A stretch of 23,422 bases of DNA from Larix sibirica (taxonomy: Eukaryota; Streptophyta; Pinopsida; Pinales; Pinaceae), in contig NWUY0300002907.1 of NCBI GenBank assembly GCA_004151065.3, positions 4,991-28,412 of the forward strand, in the 5' to 3' direction. The translations under genes and the position numbers were made by a program. Positions 1 to 12,500 of this stretch are shown here, one piece after another. Position 1 is the first letter of the stretch; every line of letters starts with the position of its first letter. The notes beneath the pieces were generated by a model. It searched no databases. It had not been told where the DNA came from and saw only the letters and a program-made list of their open reading frames with translations.

Positions 1-86
1 TTGGCATGGGAAACCAATTTCTAAAATCATAAAAAAAAGAAAAATAAAGATATGAGAAGTCGGGAAATGAAAATTTTGATGGAAAG

Positions 87-243
87 CCTGAATCATCCCT
101 CATTTTGTGTGAAATATTTAGTTCATACACAAATTAACATTAAGCATCACAAATTTTGAGGGAGAGTGCCCAAATGTCACCCACAAACCTGAATCATCCC
201 TCATTTTATGTGAAATGTTTAGTTCATAAACAAATTAACATTA
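87..243. repeat. 56-base direct repeat, two copies 101 bases apart
   Basis: 87-142 and 188-243 share CCTGAATCATCCCTCATTTT through CAAATTAACATTA with three mismatches. AT-rich non-coding sequence. Confidence 0.85.
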
Positions 244-892
244 TTTTTAAAGCAAGTACTTAAGACTTTGATGAAAAATCAAGTTTTATTAACTCATTTA
301 AATATTAATACAAGGTTTATTAAAGTCAATTTGGACAACTTTAATAAGATATTTTCTTGCAAGGCCCATGAGAGGAGTAACATTGAATATAACAGTAATT
401 TTAATAAATTATTTAAATGAGAAAAATACAAAACATTTAAATACCCTATTCTCAAATAAAACATTTAAATATTAAAAATAATGACACATGCTCCATTTTC
501 TCCTACAAATAGATACATATATCCCCATTCTCCTCTTGTTTTATGATCATTTTCAATAGTAAAATATGTCAAGCATAAATATTTTTATTTTTTGTGCCAC
601 TAATTATAGAAATGATACTGATATCCTAAAGAAAGGTGTTAAACTTAAAATGATGAGTTTTTACTTTTTGACACAGTCTATATGATGAGTTTCTACTTTT
701 GACACAATCTATGGCATAAATTTGAGTTTCAAAAAGAATAACCTTAGTTAATACGAAGTTACATTTTAAACATAAACATAGTAAATACTTGCAATGTGCT
801 TATAGAACACAATGCTACATTGAGGTGGTACAAAAATTTATTTGTTGTGTAGCAACCTTAATTTTTGCAAAAGTTCTTATAGAATGCACATG

Positions 893-1082
893 TGCAACTC
901 CACTACTTTAAAATCTACTAATATAACATAAGTATAAATTTAGGAATTTGACCTATAATCTAGTTTAACAAATTTTGGAGTTAAGTTAGTATGCAATTCT
1001 ACTACTTTTTAAAATTTACTAGTATAGCATACTTATAAATTTAGAAATTTGACCTATAATCTGGTACAACAAATTTTGGAAT
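893..1082. repeat. Tandem pair of about 90-base diverged units
   Basis: 893-980 and 993-1082 both read from GCAAnTCnACTACTTT through GAATTTGACCTATAATCT (with variants) to CAAATTTTGGA. Divergence is about 10-15 percent by eye. Confidence 0.75.
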
Positions 1083-1901
1083 TAGCTAATTTATGTCATG
1101 TAGTCTTTGATATGGGAAGGAGATCTACATGGAATAGTGACCTAAACTAAATTGTATTTGGATGATTTATATTACATTTTTTGATAAATGTAACCGCTTA
1201 TCCAAGTTTAGATGCTTTCTACTACTAAGTATAGAAATTAAGGCATCAAACTTCTAATATCAGGGTCTCCAATTTAATCCCAATAGCAATTTCTTTTCAA
1301 TTCCTTGTATTCATTCCCGTGATCAATTGTTTTATAAGGATTAAGAAATATGAACTCTTCCTCTTTCAATCTTTGGTTCCTTGGGTCCATCTTGCCTTGA
1401 TCACTTCCAAGTAGAAATGAGATGAATTATTGGAAAATATCTATTCAGATCCTCCCCGAGTAAAATTAAGAAAGATATCTGTGTTCTCAATATTTGTTGC
1501 TCATTGACTGTTTACACTTTTTGTATGGCTCATTTGGTCCATTTTGTGCTTGTGGTTGACACATGACGAGGTTAGTGATGGCATTTATAGTTTATTATGA
1601 TATAATACCATGTTATTCATGTCGTGGTTTTCCTTATGACATGCATTTAATATCATTGTGAACCATAGTCACATATCCCCTTGGGAAGCCAAGGTCAAGT
1701 TGGAACATATTGTGTACAAGAAATTCATTGTACACCTCATTAGTGGAAAAATTGATAGCTGCTTATATGCTTGTATCGGTTTAAACTATAGTAAGATTAG
1801 GCAACAACTGGTGATTATTATATTCATTACTCAATCATGCCATTAGGGATAAATTCCAGCTAGGTGAAGGAAAACCCTATTCTTACTTCCTACAAGACTA
1901 T

Positions 1902-2025
1902 ACGGCCTTAAAGCTATAATAGGATTAGACAACAGCCTATGGTTATTGTATTCATTCCCTGATAGGGCCTTAAAGCTATAATAGGATTAGACAACAACCT
2001 ATGGTTATTGTATTCATTCCCTGAT
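1902..2025. repeat. Two tandem copies of a 62-base unit
   Basis: Units at 1902-1963 and 1964-2025 (GGCCTTAAAGCTATAATAGG to CATTCCCTGAT) differ at only about two positions, so they are recent. They sit inside a larger, older direct repeat of about 130-140 bases covering roughly 1780-1909 and 1967-2107. Confidence 0.85.
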
Positions 2026-3601
2026 CGTGACACATGAGGGATAAATTCCACAGCTAGGTCAAGACAAAAAAAAATATTTGTTACTTCCTACAAGACTAAA
2101 GGGCCTTAAAACACTACAGATGGACTTCACATAATCATCAGCTATATGGTAAAGTTAATACTTAAAAGAGTCATATGGGAGCTCGTCTAGGTTTGTTGTG
2201 TAGTAGACTATAGACTATTTTCTTGATATAATGATTTTGATTTTTTAGTTGGTAAGGCTCAGTGTTTAACCATAACTCCATGCTTATTAGGCACCCATGT
2301 TCTCAAGCAATGGTGTCCTACAAGCATCTTATAATGTGGTCTATGACACTAGGTGCTAACCTTTGGATAAGGGTTTCCATTGAAGGTGTCTCAGTTGGGT
2401 ACACACACGCTTTCACCCTTTTGCCCGGACAAATGCACAAAGGCAAACCTTCACCCTCGAGGAAGTTGGGTGCTTGGCACCGCACACTATCTCTAATGGT
2501 ATAGGACCATGTATTGCATGGGCAATACAGAACTTGATAAATCAAACACACATATTAGTGGTTGAGTAAGCATGCACAACGTACTAATAGTTATAAGCTG
2601 TAACCAATTCTTCATCTTTTGTGCTTATGTTTTCGGTATGGGAAAACTAAAAATGCTAAGAAGAATATTAACATATTAACATCACAAGGCATATACTGAT
2701 TGTTCTTTGTCACGAGTGAGGACCACAAAAGAAAAACTCAAAAGCCACTAGACATGCACTTTTGAAAATTATCTGTGCTCCATGCCAAACATGTTTACTT
2801 TAACCATGCGTCAACCATAATATGAGCAATATTAATCCCGTATCCAGCTTTCAGCCTACACCACAACTGCAAATTGACCTGGGGAATAGACACATGTTCA
2901 AGGGATGCAGCCCATAGAAAGTTGGGCATAAGCATTTTTAATAACTCGTAAGTTGTCAAATAGAAGAATAAAACACATACACTACAGGAAGTACCCTCCC
3001 TACAATGATAAACTTGCCAACCCATGGATAAGATGATTCCACTACGATAACTTCTTTGGATCATAGCAAACAAACATTTCCGAGGAATCTAGAAATCTGA
3101 CCATGTTGGAGTAACTCCCAACTATAATCAACAACCAATAGGCAATAACAAAGATATTCCAACAATAGAGAACAGATCCTAACCTTTTAAAGAAATGCTT
3201 AATCTTGAAGTCGATGATCCATATTCACTGATTATTTTGTAATAACAACAAATTGCCCATAAATAAGAATCGATTGCTATTTATTGGAAGAGAGATAACT
3301 TTAACACTAAAATTATTTTCACTGTATTCAAGGAGGAGAAACCCAATTTGTCAGCAATAGTATCCTAGAGCTTAAAAAATAGTAAATTATCAGAGGCAAA
3401 ATGTTTCAGTTTGATAGATTAGAAGATTGATATTCTGTCTCCAATACGAATGGGGTAGAGAGGCAAATCACCTCACAATACAACAAAGAGTAATAGGAAG
3501 AATTAAGTGGCAAATTGCCTAATAATACAATATAGACTGATATTACATGGTGTTCAGCGTGACAGATCTAATAATCAATAATAGTAAAACTAAAAACCTT
3601 T

Positions 3602-3631
3602 TTTTTGGTGGAAAAGCGGTTCCACCAAAAA
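3602..3631. repeat. Perfect 12-bp inverted repeat with 6-base loop
   Basis: Left arm TTTTTGGTGGAA (3602-3613), loop AAGCGG, right arm TTCCACCAAAAA (3620-3631). It could fold as a hairpin in RNA from either strand, or be the collapsed ends of a miniature element. It lies about 1.2 kb downstream of the CIP7-like stop. Confidence 0.8.
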
Positions 3632-3795
3632 TAATATAAAAAAATCTCCATCTATACAATACACATTCTGGTTCTAATTGAATCCTTTTGCCCTTGTACA
3701 AATGGGAATAATTTACTTTATAACAAATAAACATTTGAAACCCATAGTGGCTTCCTATTCATGGAGAGGATCAATATAACAGCAAACCATCATCA

Positions 3796-3924
3796 TCATG
3801 ATGCTTTTACATCTCTGACTTTGTTCCAGGCAGCTGTGAAGACAAATGATGAGAAGCTGGCATACTGAACAACAACAACAGCAGAAACAGCAACAGCAAC
3901 AGGATGTTTAGTAATTAGAGCGAT
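3796..3924 (-). other. Possible short terminal exon or exon remnant, unrecognised
   Basis: After a TACATAG acceptor-like site the minus strand stays open for 42 codons to a TGA at 3796-3798. It encodes a hydrophobic Val/Ala-rich segment (HPVAVAVSAVVVVQYASF) followed by a basic end (AAWNKVRDVK), like the last membrane segment of a protein. Part of it comes from an imperfect CAA/CAG trinucleotide run (3866-3902), so the hydrophobicity may be accidental. No partner exon was found upstream. It might lie in a 3' UTR exon of the CIP7-like gene. Confidence 0.15.
3866..3902. repeat. Imperfect CAA/CAG trinucleotide run
   Basis: Plus strand reads mostly AAC/AGC triplets (aacaacaacaacagcag, then cagcaacagcaacagg) with one interruption. 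Confidence 0.8.
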
Positions 3925-4823
3925 CTATGTATAGCACTATAAAAACTGAGCAGCTATGCTAAAGCCCAACTCACTCAACACCAAAGGTGAGCTACTTTTA
4001 TTTTCAAGATGTTTTCAAGGACAGTATGAGTAGATCCATCTAACCATCATTACAAATAAAGCATACACTACTGTTAAAGATTGGAGGGCCTTGTTTGTGA
4101 AAAATGCCAATGTATGTTTGACTTGCTAAGTTTTGTTGGATTACAAAATGGTGGGACTAATCTGAATTCGATATCTTGGCATTGTGGTCCACAAATTCTG
4201 TTATGAAATTTCCTCACCCATCAGGATTTAGGAATCATATTCCTTGAGAGCTGATGGGTTTAGTTCAATTTGGAGTAGTAACACTTGCTTTGACACTTTG
4301 GCAAGAAGAGCATCTTTATAATCTGCAGTTCATTCTCCTCTAAATTTTGATTGCATCCTTCAGCATGTCTATGTCTTTGTATGTGCTTTTTGTCTACCTA
4401 TTTTCTATATTAATAATATTTGTATTGGATCTATCAAGCTAACCATCATCTTCCTCCTGTAGTTGGTAACAGTTTTCAAGTGTAATGCTGGTACTAGGTT
4501 TGGATTCATGAGGTTCACTGGTTTATGAATTTTATAGAGCTTGACTGCTTTATCTTTATCTGTATTTTCTTTGATTGATCTAAATAGAAAAATGGAATCA
4601 CAACTGTCAGATTAGCTTTGACCAATCTAAAAGCTGTAGGGCATAAATTAATCAATTTTTGAAAGACACTTAACAAAAATTCAGAAAAGAGCAGAAGGCA
4701 AAGGGCATAAAAACTTAAAAAGACATCCAACTAATCCAATTCTGAAAACATATAAGGTTAGAGCCACAGTTATTACCTTAATTGCTAATTTCATTTCCTT
4801 CTCTTGGTATCAGCTCAATCTTC

Positions 4824-6533
4824 TCAAACGCTGACTGGTCCTCCTCTTGACATATCCACATCTTTTTCAGGTTGAGAAGTTCGGGATTTTCGGCCAAACA
4901 TCAGAAGTCTTCTCAATCCTTTGGCAGTGTTTTCTGAATTGCCCCACTTTCTACGGGAATGGGCCGAATCGAACTTGCCGTTGTCAGTTACAGGGGAAGC
5001 TGATGGTGGAAGCTCAGGTGCATTCCGTGACTGTGGACTTGCAGTTGGAGAATCAGAGGCAATGGCAAGAGGATTGCCAAATCCAAATATACTAACCTTT
5101 GGAGTACATATTTCTTCACAGGCAGTATCATTTTCAGGTGTTAATCTGAACTCAAAACTGTTTGAAGCTGAATCATCAAGAGATGAGGCACTCACAACCA
5201 TTGGTTCAGAAGGTTCCTCAAGATCACATCTCTGGAGCTTGAAAGATGGAGCTTGAAAGCTGTTTCTGCAACCTGGTTGTACATCAAGCTGCCTAGAATT
5301 GGGAGAGTCTGACATAGCCATTTTAGTTCGAGGAGTTGAGGCAGCTTCAGTGACCTCAACAATTTCACATCCTTCATCTACTAAACCTTCCACTGTTGTG
5401 GCATGATAATCTCTAGACTGCTGAACACAGTCTATCTTCAAGAAAGGTAATGAATTGGTTGAATCTCGAGTAGCAAAATCCCCTGAATTCATTGAATCCT
5501 CTCCTCTCTTTCCAGAACTATAATCTAGATTAGAGCCTTTTACCTGTTCTTTATCTTCTACTTTCTTCCAATAATCTGCTTTCATTGGTTGACTATTTTC
5601 CTCATTTTTGGATTTGGAATCATTAATATACTTCTCTGTAACATATGCATCTGCATCTTCCTTGGACTTAATATTTACCGCACTACTATTCAGGTTACTT
5701 TCTTCACCATTGCAAAGGGCCTGCACGGCAGCACTATCAGAGTGATTTTTCTGGTTTCTTTTCAAATCTAAGGGAACTTTGATGGTCCCACCATTTAATT
5801 CACTGACAGGTAAAGCAATCTTCTTTGCAACAAGTGACTGTTTTTTCTTTGAATTAAAATTATCCAAGCCATTTGCAGTTGGCTGTGAAACCATGCCATC
5901 GGCTTTTAATCCATCACCTTGCTTCCCCATCTGCAAAACTAGAGCTTGGTTGCTGTTCTTCTTGACAATAGAGATACTTCCATTTTCGTTCTTTAAAATA
6001 TTTGACCCATTTGAATCCATCGCCTTTTCAGTGGGGACCTTTGTAACAATCTTAGAAGAAATGGATGATTTGCCATTAGCTTTTACCTTACCACCAATTT
6101 CCGTCTTGCTAGAATTAACTTGTTTACTGCTCTTCTTAGCATCGACTGCAGTATGGTTTGCTGCAGCAACTAACTTTGTCTGTCTTGAGGCATTGGCATT
6201 TTCTTTTTTGGGTGCTGACTGAGAAGAAATGGATTGAGTAACAGTATCCCTCAAATGGTTTGAGATCTTTTTATGTGAACTCAATCTATTGATTGCTTCA
6301 TTAGAGACTTTTTTAACTGGCCCAGGAAGAGAATGTGCAGCACTAAGACGAGGACTAGTTCGACCCTTCTGAAAACTTAAAGATAATTTACTTGTTGGTA
6401 TAGCTTTCAGTTGTTGCTGCCTTGACAGATGGGAGTTAGTTGTCAATTTATTTACACTTGAAACTGTCCTTCCTGCAATTCTTTGTTGTCTCTGTGCCTT
6501 CAGATCTTCAATCCGTTTCCTCTCCTCTTCTTC
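4824..6533 (-). CDS. CIP7-like exon 10 (terminal coding exon)
   Basis: 1710 nt including TGA at 4824-4826, residues 940-1508. It opens after acceptor TCTATTCAG with EEEERKRIEDLKAQRQQRIA, completing a charged, probably coiled-coil segment begun in exon 9. A long Ser/Lys/Asn-rich, likely disordered region follows. Near the end is KGLRRLLMFGRKSR, a basic motif typical of the family. The stop comes only 18 residues later. Confidence 0.86.
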   Translation of the reverse strand, partial: EEEERKRIEDLKAQRQQRIAGRTVSSVNKLTTNSHLSRQQQLKAIPTSKLSLSFQKGRTSPRLSAAHSLPGPVKKVSNEAINRLSSHKKISNHLRDTVTQSISSQSAPKKENANASRQTKLVAAANHTAVDAKKSSKQVNSSKTEIGGKVKANGKSSISSKIVTKVPTEKAMDSNGSNILKNENGSISIVKKNSNQALVLQMGKQGDGLKADGMVSQPTANGLDNFNSKKKQSLVAKKIALPVSELNGGTIKVPLDLKRNQKNHSDSAAVQALCNGEESNLNSSAVNIKSKEDADAYVTEKYINDSKSKNEENSQPMKADYWKKVEDKEQVKGSNLDYSSGKRGEDSMNSGDFATRDSTNSLPFLKIDCVQQSRDYHATTVEGLVDEGCEIVEVTEAASTPRTKMAMSDSPNSRQLDVQPGCRNSFQAPSFKLQRCDLEEPSEPMVVSASSLDDSASNSFEFRLTPENDTACEEICTPKVSIFGFGNPLAIASDSPTASPQSRNAPELPPSASPVTDNGKFDSAHSRRKWGNSENTAKGLRRLLMFGRKSRTSQPEKDVDMSRGGPVSV

Positions 6534-9500
6534 CTGAATAGAAGCTCCCCACCAAAAAATCATGTTTAGCAATATACATGTTACAGAGAAGAAATATATC
6601 TTAGACCATAAGCCAGCACAATGCAGCTAGAACAAACCAGCTCCTTTCATATTTAAAAAAGAGAAACTGATTAAAAGCGGGAAAAATTAAAAAGAAAATA
6701 TGAATACCTTCTCCTTTTTGGTCTTTTGTAAACCTGCTTTAAAGGAACGTAATTGTTGGGCACGTAACTGTGCTTCGGCCAATGGAGTCGACTTTGTTGA
6801 TTTTCCGCTCCTTGCAGCGATTTCAGTTTTTTTCTTTGTTGGGACTTCTTTTGCTTTCAATTGCTCGTCCTTGCATCCTATTTTCGTTCCTGATAGTTCC
6901 TTGACAATTTTATCATTTTGTTTCCTTGGCAGAGACCCTTGTTCATTCACCTGACCATTAGAGTCTTCATCAAGATACATTTTATCAGCATTGTTAACTA
7001 AAACTTGGGAATCGTTATCTGTCACAGGATTCCATGATAGACTTAGAGAGTCTCTTTCAGAATTTCTCTCTGGCATCATAAACAATTCAGTAGGCTCCCA
7101 GATAATAGACGTTTCAGATTTGTTTTTGGGGACATTATAGGAAGGCTGTTCAGCCTTATCAATTGGTGTAAGCTCAGAGTCCACATTTATGTCAGTTGTC
7201 CATTCTCTATTGACATGCTCACGCACAGTAGATCTGGTTGGGACCATGAAAGAATCATCCACTAAACCTTGCCCATAACATTGTTTTCTGTGCAATTGAT
7301 CACTGTTCTCAGTAATCATGTGCTCGTCATCAACCCTTGCACCCCATTGTGAATCTGTACGAGCTAATTCCATATCAGTATGCTGTTTAGAAACAATAAA
7401 TGAGTCATCTGTTGTTGTCCTCTTGTGAATGGATAATTGCTCTCTCCGATAAGTGAGAGCAGCATCTTTTTCAACCATGGTAGAATTGGCCCTCTCAGGG
7501 AGCAGCAGCTTCTCGTCTGATATAGCCTTCTTAATTTCTAGGATAGGCTTGGCTTCTAATTCAAATATTGTTTTCAAACCAGTATCTTCTCTGGTCGTAT
7601 GATCATTAGTGCCCATTCCTGGCTCAAGTAAAAGATGGTTGTTTGTTGACCTGTCTAGCGAGCCTAGATTGCCTCCAACAAAGTTATTGTGCTTACTATT
7701 GGTTGCAGAATTTTGACTGTCCTCCTCTGCTACTGCATGCAAGGAATCATTGTTGCCGATTGTGGGTTTGTTTTCAGATGATTCATCATCTCTCAGTAAA
7801 CACTTCTGGAAAAGGTGCCAGCTTGAATTTTCATCATTTACACCTTCCTTTTCTGTGCTCAGCTCATGTTCCCCGTCTGTTTTCTTGTCAGATCCTTTTC
7901 TCTTTGACAATCTGCCTGTGTGCTTTTGGTTTTTCTCAGAAAGACCAAACACATCACCAACTTTCTGCTCAAGGTCACCTCCTGAATCGCTATCACTCTC
8001 AGAGTTGGATTTTTCTGAAACATCTTCTTCAACTGTTCCATTATATCCCTTTGAAGTAATATAGTTGATGTTGCGAATCACTACCATGCCTGAGCGCTTA
8101 TTGCCTGAGCGTCCAGTCCGAATCCTTCTCCTTCGCAAAGAGGACTTTCTGAGTTGGGAAACAGACATTTTTGACTGTCGAACCATAGATTCATTCTCCA
8201 CATCAGAATGTCCACCTTTGTCAGTGAGAGATTGAGATCTCGAGATAGATGTGGGACTTCCCACCTCTGTTTCTTCTGCAGCATTTTGTTTCAAGCCTGC
8301 AGACACATTAGACAGACCACTTGATTCTGCCCTTTGAGCTGGACCAAATCGAGGATCTCCAATGTGCTGCGGCCAGTAAGGACTTCCAGGATAACTTTGG
8401 TAATATGGAGAACCAAGCTGAAAGCTTTGCATTGGAAGTCCATGAAAACCTTGCATTGGAGGTCCAGGCCCAGCAATCTGAGAATGAAAATTCTGCATAT
8501 ATTGCAGAGGCTGAGCTGGCCATGCAGACATTGTAGACTGCTGAGTATAGCCCTGAAGATATTCACTACCTCCAGCCATCCCTACAGATACATCCTCTGT
8601 GGACAATTCATTATCTGGTTATTAAGAGTCCATTGCAATTCATGACAGCAATTCCTTAAGACAAAAGCTAACCTAGAGTACCAAATCCTTCGAAGTGCAG
8701 CCAGAATAGTAGCAAAAGAAATACCTTTATTATGACTTGAGTTTGCATGGTGTCCATTTGCATTTGGCATGGATGCTGTCCTACTCAAACTGCTTTGCTT
8801 GTTTTGGTCATCACAAGCAGGATGAACCTTGGGTTGAGAAACAACAGAGTTGCTGGTCAGAATAATCCCAGAAGCTCCCACAACAGGCAGCTCAGCTTGA
8901 ACCGAAGAATCTTCAATGGTGTTTAGTTCCATCTCCAACCAAACCCCAGCTTCTTGTTTTCTCTTACGTAAGTCCATAATGTTCAAGCATGCCTTCCTAT
9001 TGGATATGCAACCAGTCAGTTCCTTAAGTCCAAGACACATTTCTTCCTCTAAAAAAATTTAACATCTATTCTCATAATAAACATTACAGCAAATAAATAA
9101 TATATTTTCTTGGTAAAGGCTTCCCAATAGGTAGAAACCAGCTCTCTTGCTTTCATCTTAACACTAACAGTTTGAGACTGTGACTCTAAGGTTATGCATT
9201 TCTGTATTTTCTGTCTATGGCTTATTGATGAGATACAATTATACTGTTACATGTATTCAAGTAATAGTACCTCAAACGAAAAGCCCCAAAAATCTCTGCA
9301 AATGAGACTAGATCAGCCATATATTGAGTATCAAAGCCGGCTGCTGCAGCTCTAGCATATGCCATTCCTTTTTCTTTCTGCAACACCATTTTTCGATTCT
9401 CTAGTACTCGTAACAGCTGTATTCTGACCAAAAGAAAGAAAATCAATGTTATTACAGAGTATATACTCATCCACTGTTGATTTTATTTTGTAACATCTCT

Positions 9501-12500
9501 GAAAAGGATTGGAAGAGCCCTTACTTTGAATTTTCTCCTTGTGCAGGGAGGGCCTCATCAACTGATTCTCTTCTTGGCTGACACAAAATCATATGCATAT
9601 CATAACCCAATCCTATGCCAAACTTACATAAAATCCTCAACCAATACTTTATTATCACAATGGCCAAGTTACTGGTCTCAAGTCTAACATAAAAATGATC
9701 TAGATATAAGCCACCAATGTAAAATATGAAAAATCCTGCATTGAACATACCTTAAAAGGAACAATTGCCTTCTCTGGGTTTGAATCAACCATCATCTTGT
9801 TGACTGTAAAAGTCAATGCAAAACCATCAGTTAAACAAAGGCCTCAACTTCAAAACCAGCTGTACAGAGACATGATAGGTAATAAGGACATCATGACATT
9901 AGCTCTTACAAAGAAAATCAACATCAAAGAAAAAAGTCAAATCTAAACTCAGCCTTAAAATGGCCCTTAAAATGGCCTCATTTATCGATAACTAGTAAGA
10001 GTCGGTACCAGAAAGGAATACATATTACGACAAGAATCTCTGCTGCAATATGCATGAGAAACTCAGAAATTCAAACATGCAGCTGAAAGAATACAAGAAC
10101 CCACTGCAACAGCCTCAATTCTTGATGCATAAGCATAATATAATAATTATATTTGGAGGTTAGGTACATGGATCGTGAACAATAACAAGTAAAGGGATGA
10201 CATCTTAGGTTATTTATGTCATCTTGCTTCTCCAAGGAAGATCAGACTACAAAAAGAAGTGGAAGCTTTAGCCTTTAATCACACATAATGGGTTTAGTGT
10301 AATGTCTTCACAAGAGCTGCAATCCTAACAAAAAGACTTAGCTTCACACTGCACAATATAGTATATACATACCAACATGAAAGATGCCACAACTGATCTG
10401 CCCCGTTGCAACTTACAATCAGAAGGAACAGCTAGCTGACTTTGTGGAGAGGCTACATATATGATATGACCAATATCATTTGATGATTAGGAGGTTGGTA
10501 AGATGACAGTTCTTGGCATTCTTTATTGGGTGATTTAGAACTGAACAAACTCATGTCATATGCAATCTGCCAGGTAGAAGACACTGACAAAGCATCCTAA
10601 AGGCCACAACTATGGTGTATCTGTGCCATTTTTTGGAATACAGCTAGCAACAAGCATTGTTTCTGTTGTATAAATTTCAACCTTAGAAGGTTGACAAAGG
10701 TACCCAATAGTCAAAAGTTAAAACAGTGTGTGTGTGTGTGTAAGTTAGTATGGACCTGCATCAAATAATTGACACAATGTAATATAAAAGTACTTAGTAC
10801 ACATAAGTCACTATATATTTAAGGTTATTTGTGTATCATTGGACTGATCTTTGTGCCTAATGAAATTGTAGAGGATATCCAATGTCTGCTATCTGGGCCT
10901 TGCAATGCTGGAAAACTCAGGTTGTGTTGTCTCACAAGGGTCATGCTACATAATCTCATTGTCTTTGTCAAAGCAGGGAAGTGGTGGGGCTAGATTGTTT
11001 GTATATCATGGAACTAACCTTTGTCTTTTGGGACTACAATGGTTATGGAGTGTAAGTTCTTTGGGCCCTCTGGTCCCAAAATTAAAAAGAAAACATATCA
11101 TGGGGACCCATGGAGCTCATTTTACATAGAGTGGGACCACTATTGTTATGCGGCTCAAGAATCCCCGTGAAGATGCATCTTTTTAACCGACTATTCCCTA
11201 TGGCTTGGATGTTGGGGGTCAAGCTTGAGGTCTGTTGACTAGGCACATGTGGACAGTACAAACCATTATGCTCTAGTATATGATATGTAGCAAACAAATT
11301 GTTCCTGAAAATATTGTTCAAGTCGAGTTTGGTGACCACCCCCTTCATCCTGAGAGCATCTTTAGGTTTATTTATTATCTTCATAGACTCCAATCTATCA
11401 GTGACTGGGTCTCAAGAAGGTGGAGGTATCCTTACTTCTTGTTCTTCTGAGGAGATTACCTCTCATAGTCTTTAGGAGCAAAGGTGAGCCTCTCCACTCC
11501 TACAGTCTGTGAGTATCACATTGACCATACCCCCCCCTTTAAGTACTCTTTAGATGTCCCTCCTCACCTTCTCTCCCTAAAAGGAGATAGTAATAGAGCG
11601 ATCAGGAAAGACTTCTGTTGACAATTTATCTAGGTTATTTGGGTTTCTCCCTCTCAACTTCTTATCCCCAAGCTAGCTTTTTAAGCAGTACATTTTTTAC
11701 AAATTATTGATGTTCCTATTGATCATTTAGACTATCTACAACAACATGGGTCACATGGTCTTAGGATCCTTCTTGGTTAGTTGAGGGAATGTTCTCACCA
11801 ATTGTGATTCAAGACAGATCACCATAACCCCTGGGAAGACATGACTTGAAACTATATTCCCTAGAAGAGGTTGAGGATGAGGAACATTTCATTTTCAAGT
11901 GTCCTGTTTGTTATAAGATCCAAAGCATATTTCATCATCTTTATAGACTCAAGGGGATCCCTCTCTACTTTCTTCCATTATTCTAACTAGAGATACTTGG
12001 CCTTGTTTCACAAAGAGGTGATTACCCTCATTTGGCATGCCTTTCATTGCTCCTCTATATCTACCAGATTGTTTACATCCCTCTTTCGACATTATCTTTT
12101 TTTGACAGAACGTTTTTGGTCAACATGCAAGCAACAACTATACTACATGAGATATTCAAGGGGAAATAGCTTGCCATGCTATGGGAGTTAACCTTCTCCT
12201 AAGAGGCCAAGAGTAGGGAGCATCTATTTTGCTAAAGTCGCACAAGATTTGCACCTGGCCTCACACACTTTTTGCAAGCACTGGCGCAAACACAAGCATG
12301 AGCATGTCATTGGAGATACCTAAACCCTAGTGGGGGCAATAACAACACCCCACTCTCATCAACCCAACAAGCCACTGTTTACCTTTTGACATATCTTTGG
12401 CCAATGGGAGCATCAAATCTCATACAGAGATATTAGCGTAGACAATAGCAAATTAATCAAACTATGGTTGGCTCGTATAGGAATTGTTGCTTCCTCCCAT

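Larger units (their letters stand above)
1..4823. other. AT-rich sequence downstream of the CIP7-like gene
   Basis: No convincing gene. Open frames are short, overlap on both strands and show no family resemblance. The right end must include the 3' UTR of the CIP7-like gene; its polyadenylation site is not fixed (an AATAAA on the minus strand at 3997-4002 is one candidate). Besides the listed repeats and hairpin, 2026-3540 and 3925-4823 show nothing I can identify. Confidence 0.6.

Noticed and set aside
2795-3073. Minus-strand 92-codon frame with FFYLTTYELLK, faintly like a mitochondrial carrier repeat
   Set aside because: No PxDxxK/R signature or further repeats, no splice context, and similarity is too weak to support a call.
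5779-6222. Plus-strand open frame of 147 codons inside exon 10
   Set aside because: Antisense shadow of exon 10; no motif of its own.
7643-8064. Plus-strand open frames of 104 and 138 codons inside exon 9
   Set aside because: Antisense shadows of a long, strongly supported coding exon; Ser/Phe/Cys-rich composition results from its complement.
8597-8606. Start of exon 9 reading as an independent protein start (MSTEDV)
   Set aside because: The first codon is TTG and the stretch is the intron 8 acceptor (TTGTCCACAG); the frame continues from exon 8.
8997-9049. Earlier, pyrimidine-rich acceptor (TTTTTTTAG) for exon 8
   Set aside because: Using it breaks the phase-2 reading frame, and the extra residues (EEMCLGLKELTGC) interrupt the conserved RLR-KACLNIMDL sequence.
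11082-11393. Minus-strand 103-codon frame in intron 4 (and its copy at 17823-18134)
   Set aside because: No recognisable domain; lies inside intronic sequence next to decayed transposon material.
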